Part shown: positions 1 to 5,302 of the stretch, one piece after another
Position numbering within the stretch: the stretch's first letter is position 1
Layout of the letters: every line of letters starts with the position of its first letter
Source: an uncultured Kouleothrix sp.
GTDB taxonomy: Bacteria > Chloroflexota > Chloroflexia > Chloroflexales > Roseiflexaceae
Assembly: GCA_937858455.1 (NCBI GenBank)
Contig: CALLYN010000072.1
Span: forward strand, 1 to 6,430
Direction of reading: 5' to 3'
DNA length: 6,430 nt
Translations under genes and position numbers: made by a program
The notes under the pieces: model-generated
The model's input: the letters and a program-made list of their open reading frames with translations, nothing else
What the model was told of the DNA's origin: nothing
Database searches by the model: none

Positions 1-288
1 CAGCAGCGCCGGCAGCGCCGCGCCGATCAGGCTCGGCACATTATGAAACTTCACCGCGATCACCGCGGCATTGGTGAACAGAATGAACACCACCACCAGC
101 GTGCCCAGCTCGGGCCAGGCCAAGATCGCCAGCGTCAGCATCACCGTGAGCACGATCGCGATACCAAGCAGCGCCTGGCCGAGCACGATCAGCCCAAGCA
201 TCGCGGCCAGCGATACCAGCATGATCGGGATCAGCAGGCCGCTGCGCAGCGATGGATGGCGCTGATACAAACTATCGACTTGAAACAT
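1..288 (-). CDS. O-antigen ligase/polymerase-like membrane protein, N-terminal 96 residues (runs off the window)
   Basis: The frame opens with ATG at 288 and stays open to base 1, so only the N-terminal 96 residues are visible. The start is well set: a consensus AGGAGG lies six bases upstream. After a short polar N-terminus (MFQVDSLYQRHPSLRSG) come closely packed hydrophobic segments at about residues 18-36, 38-57 and 61-78, then a short polar turn (KFHNVPS, about 80-86) and another hydrophobic start. This crowded opening, with a 'NAAVIAVKFHNVP' type turn after the third segment, resembles the start of O-antigen ligase/polymerase (WaaL/Wzy-like, Wzy_C) proteins in Chloroflexota polysaccharide clusters. 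Those proteins transfer or polymerise undecaprenyl-linked glycans on the outer face of the membrane. The family-defining periplasmic loop lies outside the window, so the name rests on N-terminal style and on the glycosyltransferases just upstream. Another polytopic transporter, such as a flippase, is the main alternative. Confidence 0.62.
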   Translation of the reverse strand, partial: MFQVDSLYQRHPSLRSGLLIPIMLVSLAAMLGLIVLGQALLGIAIVLTVMLTLAILAWPELGTLVVVFILFTNAAVIAVKFHNVPSLIGAALPALL

Positions 289-294
289 GCAAAA

Positions 295-300
295 CCTCCT
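295..300 (-). promoter_or_regulatory. Consensus Shine-Dalgarno AGGAGG of the ligase-like gene
   Basis: The minus strand reads AGGAGG, then TTTTGC, then the ATG at 288. This is a full anti-16S match with six-base spacing and fixes the start of the downstream gene. It is the strongest ribosome binding site in the window. It sits in the 33-base gap after the GT2 stop codon, so translation of the ligase-like protein probably initiates independently although the transcript is likely shared. Confidence 0.75.
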
Positions 301-321
301 CGGTAGGGTATGTGCTCGCCG

Positions 322-1548
322 CTATTGCGAGATTGCCCGGCCGCGATCCGATACAACATTTTGCTGATTCTGATCGGCCGCTGCGGCCTGGCCCTGGCGC
401 TGCGGTTCCCAGAAATCGATCCGGTGCCCGCGGATCAGGTTGATCGCCGCGATCAGCGACGCGACGTTGACCATACAGAAGAAGAATGGGATGGTGAACA
501 GCTTCAGGCGGCCGAGCCGCTTGTCCTTCAGCAGCAGGCCCAGCAGCGCGCAGCCATAGAATGCCAGCTGCGCCAGCGTCGCCAGCTGGTAGATCAGCCC
601 GGCGCTCCACAGCAGCGGGCTGAGGATCAGCAGCAGCAGAAGCGGAAACACCACCAGCCGCCGCAGCACCTTGTGCGCGAACAGCTGGAAGGCGTAGAAG
701 CCATAGCGCATCGGGTTGAGCAGCTCGCGCCGCACCACCAGCACGCCGCGCAGGCCACGGGTGATCACGCGCACCTTGCGCCCAAACTCGACACTGCCCG
801 TGCCGGCGACTGGCTCGTAGGCGATTGCGTCGGGCGCGAACACCAGCCGGTAGCCCTGAGCGATCACATCGGTCGATACTGCGAAGTCGTCGGTGACGCC
901 CACCGGGACGCCGCGAAACAGCGCGCGGCGGATGGCGTAGATTGCGCCGGTGGCCGAGATCGCGTTGCCCGATTTGCTCTGCGACTGCTTCATCTTACGA
1001 TCGAAGCTCCAGTAGCTCTGCTCGCCGTCGCCGCTCAGGCTCTCGCTCTTCTTGGAAGTATACACCTGATTACCGGCCACGCCACCTACCTCGGGGTCGG
1101 CGAATGGCCGGGCCAGCGCGCGCAGCGCCTGCGGGTGGTACATGCTGTTGGCGTCGGAGAACACCAGCACGTCGCCGCGCGCGTGCGCCACCGCAGCGTC
1201 GAGCGCGGGCGCCTTGCCCTGCCGTGGCAGCGCCAGCAGGCGCACATTGCGCGCCGCGTAGCCCTGCACAATCTCGTTGGTACCGTCGTTCGAGCCATCC
1301 GAGGCGATGATCACCTCGAGCTGCTCGCGCGGGTAGTCCATCGCCAGAATATTGTCGAGCTTGGCGCCGATATTGGCGGCCTCGTTATGCGCGGCGATCA
1401 CCATGGTGATCGGCGGGGTGATCTCGGCCGACTTGTAGGGCTTGCGCACCAGGCGGCCGCGCACGAACACAATCGCCGGGAACAGAATATATGTAAACAC
1501 GATCACCGCGACCGTGGCCCAGAACAGGATCAGAAGAAACTGGATCAT
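322..1548 (-). CDS. Membrane-anchored family 2 glycosyltransferase
   Basis: A 408-residue GT-A fold enzyme that should transfer a sugar from a nucleotide-sugar to a lipid-linked or growing glycan at the cytoplasmic face. An N-terminal membrane segment (about 4-29) is followed by the GT2 domain: AAHNE at 52-56, SDGSNDGT at 83-90 (nucleotide binding), the DxD-like SDAN at 131-134, SATGAIYAIRR at 198-208, and TDD at 219-221, the likely catalytic-base region. Where many processive GT2 enzymes carry QxxRW, this one has RGLRG (264-268). Three C-terminal membrane segments lie at about 298-318, 322-340 and 350-372, before a polar Gln/Ala-rich tail. The start at 1548 is chosen because ATG overlaps the upstream GT4 stop as ATGA, GGAG lies seven bases upstream, and the frame further upstream is only antisense-like GC-rich sequence inside the GT4 gene. 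This is a COG1215-type protein; donor and acceptor sugars cannot be told from sequence. Confidence 0.9.
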   Translation of the reverse strand: MIQFLLILFWATVAVIVFTYILFPAIVFVRGRLVRKPYKSAEITPPITMVIAAHNEAANIGAKLDNILAMDYPREQLEVIIASDGSNDGTNEIVQGYAARNVRLLALPRQGKAPALDAAVAHARGDVLVFSDANSMYHPQALRALARPFADPEVGGVAGNQVYTSKKSESLSGDGEQSYWSFDRKMKQSQSKSGNAISATGAIYAIRRALFRGVPVGVTDDFAVSTDVIAQGYRLVFAPDAIAYEPVAGTGSVEFGRKVRVITRGLRGVLVVRRELLNPMRYGFYAFQLFAHKVLRRLVVFPLLLLLILSPLLWSAGLIYQLATLAQLAFYGCALLGLLLKDKRLGRLKLFTIPFFFCMVNVASLIAAINLIRGHRIDFWEPQRQGQAAAADQNQQNVVSDRGRAISQ

Positions 1549-2828
1549 GATGCGGCTCCAATCATCAGCTGTGCGAGCTTGGCAGTGTTGTCGGTTAAGT
1601 CGAACTCGCGGAGCACTTTCTGGCGGCCGGCCTGGCCCAAGCGCTGGCCCAGCGCCGGGTCGTTGGCCAGGCGCTGAAGCGCGTCGGCCAGCGCGGCCGG
1701 GTCTTCGGGCGGCACCAGCAGGCCGGTCACGCCATCTTCGACCAGCTCGGGGATGCCCGAGGTGCGCGTCGATACCACCGGCACCTCGCAGGCGAGCGGC
1801 TCCATCAGCGCCACCGGGATGCCTTCCATTTTGCCCGACTTGGTGCGGATGCTCGGCAGCGCCACCACGTCGGCGCGCGCCAGCATCTGCAGCACCTCGT
1901 CGCGCGGGCGCCCGCCGGCCAGCTTCACCACGTCGGCCAAGTTGTCGCGGCGGATCTGCTCTTCGAGCGCCGGCCGCGAGTCGCCATCGCCGATCAGGTG
2001 GCACTCAAACCGCAGGCCGCGCTCTTTGAGCAGGCGACAGGCCTCGATCAGGTAGGTCTGCCCTTTCTTCTCTTCGAGCGAGCCGACGCACACGATCGTG
2101 AACAGCTCGCCAGCGGCTTTCTGGCGCGGCTGGAACAGGCGCGTATCGACGCCGCAGTGCACGATCTTGATCTTGCTGCGCATATCGTCGCCTGCGTGTT
2201 TGGCAATAAGCTCGCGGTTGAACTCCGAGATCGCCACCACGAACTTGGCCGCGCGCACTTTCTCTTTGAGCATATGCTGGTCGACGTAGATGTCGTGCGC
2301 GTGGGCGGTGAAGCTAAAAGGGATGCCGGTGAGCCGGTGAACCACCAGCGCCGCGACGGTGGGGTGGTTGGCGAAATGCGCGTGCAGGTGGCTCACACCC
2401 AGGCGCTGCATATCGTAGGCGAATTTGGCGGCCTTGGGGATGATGCCAAGCCCACCGATCATGTAGTTTGGGCTGCCGAGCGTGCCGCGCAGCACCTCAA
2501 GCCACACGCCCAGGTAAGCCGCCGGGCGCGTGCGCAGGAAGTGCAGGTTGGCCTTGAGGATCGGCAGCGAGAGCACCGGCAGGTAGTGCGCGCGCTCGAC
2601 AAACGGCTTGGCTTCGGCGTGCACCACTGCGGCGCGCTCGTTGATCAGCGGGAACACCTCGACGCCGACGCCCTGCTGCTGCAGGGCCAGCATCTCATAC
2701 AGCACGAATGTCTCGCTCAGCTTGGGAAAGCGCGACATCGTGTAGGCTACCTTGAAATGTGTGCGAGCGCCGCTTGGCGCGGGCTGTGCCTGGCTGCGTC
2801 GCTCGATGATCTGCTCGCTTGTGGCCAT
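1545..2828 (-). CDS. Family 4 glycosyltransferase, WcaL/AmsK-like
   Basis: A 427-residue retaining GT-B glycosyltransferase, probably soluble or peripheral on the inner membrane face. The N-terminal acceptor domain begins after a polar leader of about 25 residues with YTMSRFPKLSETFVLYEM (29-46). That pattern is typical of the colanic-acid/amylovoran WcaL/AmsK group. HLHAHFANHP (147-156) and FTAHAHDIY (173-181) follow. The C-terminal donor domain has VGSLEEKKG (248-256), GDGDSRP (280-286), and the GT4 EX7E signature with E335 and E343 in MEGIPVALMEP. It continues with SGIPELVEDGVTGLLVPPEDP (358-377 region) and ends in a family-typical helix. The length is normal and no domain is missing. ATG at 2828 is preceded by AGGGA at a reasonable distance. 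Its stop overlaps the GT2 start as ATGA, so the two are probably translated together. It follows a 196-base gap with terminator-like hairpins, so it may start its own transcript. Sugar specificity is unknown. Confidence 0.92.
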   Translation of the reverse strand: MATSEQIIERRSQAQPAPSGARTHFKVAYTMSRFPKLSETFVLYEMLALQQQGVGVEVFPLINERAAVVHAEAKPFVERAHYLPVLSLPILKANLHFLRTRPAAYLGVWLEVLRGTLGSPNYMIGGLGIIPKAAKFAYDMQRLGVSHLHAHFANHPTVAALVVHRLTGIPFSFTAHAHDIYVDQHMLKEKVRAAKFVVAISEFNRELIAKHAGDDMRSKIKIVHCGVDTRLFQPRQKAAGELFTIVCVGSLEEKKGQTYLIEACRLLKERGLRFECHLIGDGDSRPALEEQIRRDNLADVVKLAGGRPRDEVLQMLARADVVALPSIRTKSGKMEGIPVALMEPLACEVPVVSTRTSGIPELVEDGVTGLLVPPEDPAALADALQRLANDPALGQRLGQAGRQKVLREFDLTDNTAKLAQLMIGAAS

Positions 2829-2883
2829 TGTTATCCCTGTAAATAGCTGGCTAATATCACTTTACGTTTGCCTGGCCTCTATG

Positions 2884-2910
2884 AATAAAACCTTCACCAG
2901 CGCGTAAAGG
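2884..2910 (-). terminator. Candidate intrinsic terminator after the membrane-protein gene
   Basis: On the minus strand CCTTTAC, a six-base loop GCGCTG, then GTGAAGG form a seven-pair stem with one G·U wobble. The T-rich run TTTTATT follows at once (2890-2884). This is the layout of a Rho-independent terminator, about 115 bases past the stop of the 251-residue protein gene and 55 bases before the next start. The stem is short and the T run is interrupted, so confidence is moderate. Confidence 0.4.
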
Positions 2911-2958
2911 TTACTCGGATGAGAAGTTTGTCACGATCCCGCGACCCATTGTAGTACA

Positions 2959-2996
2959 GCCCATCGCCCGAGCACGCTGATGCACGGGCGATGGGC
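2959..2996. repeat. Perfect 12-bp inverted repeat with nested 3-bp stem
   Basis: The arms GCCCATCGCCCG (2959-2970) and CGGGCGATGGGC (2985-2996) are exact reverse complements. After an A·A mismatch the loop can extend the helix with GCA (2972-2974) against TGC (2981-2983), leaving a six-base loop. It begins 28 bases past the stop of the membrane-protein gene. No T-run follows on either strand, so it is not a classic intrinsic terminator. It could be a transcript 3'-end stabiliser, part of a two-hairpin termination region, or a protein binding site. Confidence 0.6.
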
Positions 2997-3024
2997 AGCA
3001 GTCGGGGCAGCCCTGGGTGGCAGG

Positions 3025-3780
3025 CTACTTCGCGACGCGGGCCTGCTCGGTATTCGCCGACAGCACCGGCGCCACCCGGCCCGAAAGCCGGCGGTAGTTC
3101 AGGTAGGCGAAGAGCAGCAGGCCTGAGGCAAAGCACAGCTCGGGCCATTCGCCAAACTTCGTGACGGTGAAATCCGAGTCGGGAAAGAACGCAAAACGAA
3201 TGACCTTATACGCGAACATCGCAAAAAAGCAGGAGATGCTGAACAGCGGCGGCGCCAGCAGGAAGTCGCCCTGATCCCAGCGCTTGCCAAACGTAAACTT
3301 CTTGCTCGCGAACGGCAGCAGCATTGCAATACCGCTAGCGATCGCCAGCAGCATGCCCAGTAGCTCTTGCACCCAGCGAATATTGTGCACCGTCGTCTCA
3401 CCCTGGTGGTTGATCGCCGCAAGATCGGCCGGCGTCTGCCAGCCAAAGACGCGCTGGCCCCACGAGATCTCTTCGCCGGCGATCAGAAAGGTGGCCAGGC
3501 CAAACGCCACAAACAGCAGGCCCTGCCACGGGTGCCCGGAGCGCAGGCGCTTGAGCGCCACCCCAAAGCCAACGATCGAGGCAGCCGCAAAGCAGAAGAA
3601 CTGCGGCCACTCCAGCGGGCCATCTTCCATGGTAATGAAAGTAAACAGCTGGCGATTCACGCGCGACGCGCCCACGAGCAGCGCGCCAACAATCGGCACC
3701 CAAATGATCCACCACGCCAAACGCTTCGAGATACCCCAAGTTTTTGCCGATTCATTTATTGCTTTGCTCCATGTCCCCAT
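3025..3780 (-). CDS. Uncharacterised six-segment membrane protein with EEISWGQR motif
   Basis: A 251-residue polytopic membrane protein whose function I cannot name. Likely membrane segments lie at about 22-40, 59-76, 86-104, 136-156, 172-198 and 212-228, with a polar N-terminus and a soluble C-tail. Distinct polar motifs sit at segment edges: MEDGPLEWPQ (51-60), GEEISWGQRVFGWQTP (102-117), INHQGETTVHNI (123-134) and FGEWPEL (209-215). I recall the 'GEEISWGQR...GxxTP...N.Q.E...HN' pattern from a widespread family of conserved hypothetical membrane proteins, with no biochemical role known to me. The invariant-looking acidic, Trp, Gln and His residues suggest a binding or catalytic site rather than mere scaffolding (inference). 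ATG at 3780 follows a strong AAGGGGA. The gene stands alone, with gaps of 277 bases before and 196 after, between two glycosyltransferase operon segments. A role in the polysaccharide pathway is guilt by association only. Confidence 0.85.
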   Translation of the reverse strand: MGTWSKAINESAKTWGISKRLAWWIIWVPIVGALLVGASRVNRQLFTFITMEDGPLEWPQFFCFAAASIVGFGVALKRLRSGHPWQGLLFVAFGLATFLIAGEEISWGQRVFGWQTPADLAAINHQGETTVHNIRWVQELLGMLLAIASGIAMLLPFASKKFTFGKRWDQGDFLLAPPLFSISCFFAMFAYKVIRFAFFPDSDFTVTKFGEWPELCFASGLLLFAYLNYRRLSGRVAPVLSANTEQARVAK

Positions 3781-3787
3781 TGTAGGT

Positions 3788-3795
3788 TCCCCTTT
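3788..3795 (-). promoter_or_regulatory. Shine-Dalgarno of the 251-residue membrane protein
   Basis: The minus strand reads AAAGGGGA, then ACCTACA, then ATG at 3780. The purine-rich core at seven-base spacing supports this start over the next in-frame methionine, which is residue 51. Confidence 0.55.
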
Positions 3796-3802
3796 CGTCG
3801 TT

Positions 3803-3820
3803 GTATAAGTGTGATGTATA
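3803..3820 (-). promoter_or_regulatory. Weak candidate -10 region upstream of the membrane-protein gene
   Basis: The minus strand carries TATACATCACACTTATAC (3820-3803), with two overlapping TATAAT-like hexamers, TATACA and TTATAC, 23 to 40 bases before the start codon. It is the most AT-rich spot in the gap. No acceptable TTGACA-like box sits 16-18 bases upstream; a purine-rich tract (3848-3822) lies there instead. This is a weak guess. Confidence 0.22.
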
Positions 3821-3846
3821 CCTACCTTCTCTTCTCTTCACTCCTT

Positions 3847-3859
3847 AGGACTTACGCAG
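3847..3859. mobile_element. Possible insertion-sequence terminal motif (AGGACTTACGCAG)
   Basis: AGGACTTACGCAG resembles terminal inverted repeats that I recall from insertion sequences common in cyanobacteria and Chloroflexota, many of which start (T)AGGACTTACGCA. No matching opposite end (TGCGTAAGTCCT on the plus strand) and no transposase fragment can be seen in the window. If genuine, it is a solo end or a decayed remnant. The recall is from memory and not verified. Confidence 0.28.
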
Positions 3860-4009
3860 GTGCGTTGCTCGGCATCTCAATGCGGCGCTTTTGCCTGCGG
3901 CAGCACGGTACTTGGCCACCTTTCTGCCAAAAGCTGAGCTCGCCAGCTGCGTCTGTCCTACTCCTGGTGGTGAGCGGCGCACCTCCTTTGCGAGTCTTGC
4001 GCTCGGGCC

Positions 4010-4048
4010 GGCCAGTGTAGCGCAACGGGCAATAATGCTACACCGGCC
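4010..4048. repeat. Imperfect 12-bp inverted repeat just after the GT4 stop
   Basis: The arms GGCCAGTGTAGC (4010-4021) and GCTACACCGGCC (4037-4048) pair at 11 of 12 positions around a 15-base loop. The structure begins nine bases after the TAA of the GT4 gene, the usual place for a terminator or 3'-end-protecting hairpin. No T-run follows on the minus strand. It may close the kinase-GT4 transcript or belong to a decayed mobile element. Confidence 0.5.
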
Positions 4049-4057
4049 AATCCTCAA

Positions 4058-5302
4058 TTATTTCATATGCCCGCCGGGCTGGCCCGGCAGGTAGCTCGTG
4101 GAAGCGACAGAAACGCTGCGCCGGGCCGCAAGCTGCGTGTAGATCGTGTCGTAGCTGGCGGCGCAGGCATCCCAGGTGTAGCGGCGCAGCACCAGATCGC
4201 GCCCGGCGGCGCCGATCTCGCGGCGGGCGGCCTCGTCGCGCAGCAGGCGCAGCAGCGCCGCAGCGAACTCGGCTGGCTCGTCGGCGACCACCAGCTCGCG
4301 CCAGCTCGTCACCTCGAGCGCCTCCATACCCAGCGTGGTCGAAACCACCGGACGCCCCATCGCCATGGCCTCGAGCACCTTGTTTTTGATGCCGCTGCCG
4401 CTGGTCATCGGGCAGATCATCACGCACGATTGCGCCAGGTAGGGCCGGATGTCTTCGACAAAGCCCGTGACGGTGACACATGGGTCGCTCGCCAGCGCGG
4501 CGATCGCCGGCGACGGGTCGCGCCCGGCCACCACCAGGCGCACCTGCGGCAGCTCCTTGCGGATCAGCGGCAGGATGTTCTGATAGAAGTGCAGCACCGC
4601 GGTGACATTCGGCGGGAACGACATTGCGCCGGTAAACACCAGGGTATCGGGCTGCTCGGGCAGATCGAGCGGGTGAAAGAACTCGGCGTCGACGCCGTTG
4701 GGCGTAACGTACACCGGAATATTCGGCGCCAGGCCGCGGATCACCTGGGCATCGGCCTCGGCCACGCTGGTAATCGCATGAAACTGGCGCACCGCGCGCT
4801 GCTCCATCAGCCGCGCCGTCGCCGCGCGCAGGCGCGTCTTGGGCGCGCCGGGGCGCACGCGCCGGGCAGCCTGCAGCGTTTCGGAGTCGATCAGCTCGAG
4901 CAGCTTGGCCGGGTGTTTCAGCCCGCCCGAAAACGCGGCCATGGGCAGCTGGCGTGTATGCACGACATCGAACGAGCGCTCGGCCAGCACCTGCTGCAGG
5001 CGCTCGGCAAAGCGCCGCGCGGCGTCGGGCTCGGCGGTGCCGGCACGGCGCATACCGAGCTGTGCCAGCGCCGGCTCGACCATACCCATCAGCGCAGGCA
5101 CCTGCGTCTCGCGCGGCACCAGGTGAACAACATCGAACAGCTCGGCCAGCTCAGCCTGGTAGCGCGGGATCTCGTGGGTGGGGGCCGGGCAGATCAGCGT
5201 CAGGTGATGGTGGCGCAGGCGGCGAAACAGGTGTTGGCCAATCAGCGCGTTGCCTTGCAGCAAATTACAAGGCGGCGAGCGATCGATCACAAGGATATTC
5301 AT
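4058..5302 (-). CDS. Family 4 glycosyltransferase (resembles PEP-CTERM/XrtA-associated glycosyltransferases)
   Basis: A 414-residue GT-B fold glycosyltransferase expected to add a sugar from a nucleotide donor to a lipid-linked or surface glycan precursor in the cytoplasm. The N-terminal domain starts at once (MNILVIDRSPP) with a Gly-containing acceptor loop at about 10-22. A linker with RSFDVVHTRQLP (109-120) and FHAITSVAEADA (174-185) follows. The donor domain has TPNGVDAEFF (200-209), FTGAMSFPPN (223-232), VAGRDPSP (258-265) and VTGFVEDIRPYL (278-289). The nucleotide-sugar signature is GSGIKNKVLEAMAMGRPVV (302-320), with E311 the conserved acidic residue. The GIKNKVLEAMAMGRPVV block recalls TIGR03087-type exosortase-associated enzymes, but nothing else in this window points to an exosortase system. 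The start at 5302 overlaps the kinase-like gene's stop as ATGA; the ribosome binding site is weak (GGAAC), consistent with translational coupling. Full length, with no missing motif seen. Donor and acceptor are unknown. Confidence 0.9.
   Translation of the reverse strand: MNILVIDRSPPCNLLQGNALIGQHLFRRLRHHHLTLICPAPTHEIPRYQAELAELFDVVHLVPRETQVPALMGMVEPALAQLGMRRAGTAEPDAARRFAERLQQVLAERSFDVVHTRQLPMAAFSGGLKHPAKLLELIDSETLQAARRVRPGAPKTRLRAATARLMEQRAVRQFHAITSVAEADAQVIRGLAPNIPVYVTPNGVDAEFFHPLDLPEQPDTLVFTGAMSFPPNVTAVLHFYQNILPLIRKELPQVRLVVAGRDPSPAIAALASDPCVTVTGFVEDIRPYLAQSCVMICPMTSGSGIKNKVLEAMAMGRPVVSTTLGMEALEVTSWRELVVADEPAEFAAALLRLLRDEAARREIGAAGRDLVLRRYTWDACAASYDTIYTQLAARRSVSVASTSYLPGQPGGHMK

Larger units (their letters stand above)
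2829..3024 (-). other. Intergenic region before the WcaL-like gene (probable transcription boundary)
   Basis: This 196-base gap separates the stop of the 251-residue membrane protein from the WcaL-like GT4 start. It holds two hairpins, described separately. It is more AT-rich near 2830-2890 than the genes on either side, which fits a promoter region for the GT4-GT2 pair reading left. I could not find a -35/-10 pair good enough to call. Confidence 0.4.
3781..4057. other. Intergenic region between GT4 and membrane protein, possibly an insertion-sequence scar
   Basis: This 277-base stretch has no supported gene. The frame following the GT4 stop stays open on the minus strand from 4057 to 3845. 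It lacks a ribosome binding site or a good start codon (TTG directly after the stop), and its Arg/Ala/Ser-rich product resembles nothing I know. The stretch contains an imperfect inverted repeat next to the GT4 stop, an unpaired Shine-Dalgarno-like AAAGGAGGTG (minus strand, about 3989-3980), and an insertion-sequence-end-like motif at 3847-3859. Its base texture differs from the strongly codon-periodic flanks. Confidence 0.4.

Noticed and set aside
310..1677. Long 455-codon plus-strand open frame opposite the GT2 gene
   Set aside because: Its product is rich in Gln, His, Arg and Ala with no domain or hydrophobic pattern. It is the antisense shadow of a GC-rich gene whose minus-strand product has clear GT2 motifs.
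1549..2004. Extending the GT2 gene upstream to make a 560-residue protein
   Set aside because: The extra residues are Arg/Ala/Gly-rich out-of-frame reading of the WcaL-like gene. The ATG at 1548 has its own GGAG and the ATGA overlap, and the protein there begins with a normal membrane anchor.
1998..2846. 282-codon plus-strand open frame opposite the WcaL-like gene
   Set aside because: No recognisable motif, and it mirrors a well-supported glycosyltransferase in the opposite strand.
3845..4057. Possible 70-residue small gene on the minus strand after the GT4 stop
   Set aside because: It would start with TTG directly after the stop codon without its own ribosome binding site, and the product has no known features. 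An open frame of this length is common in GC-rich DNA.
4058..5302. Evidence of an exosortase/PEP-CTERM system from the TIGR03087-like GT4
   Set aside because: No exosortase, PEP-CTERM substrate or related regulator is visible in the window. Similarity of the donor domain alone is not enough.
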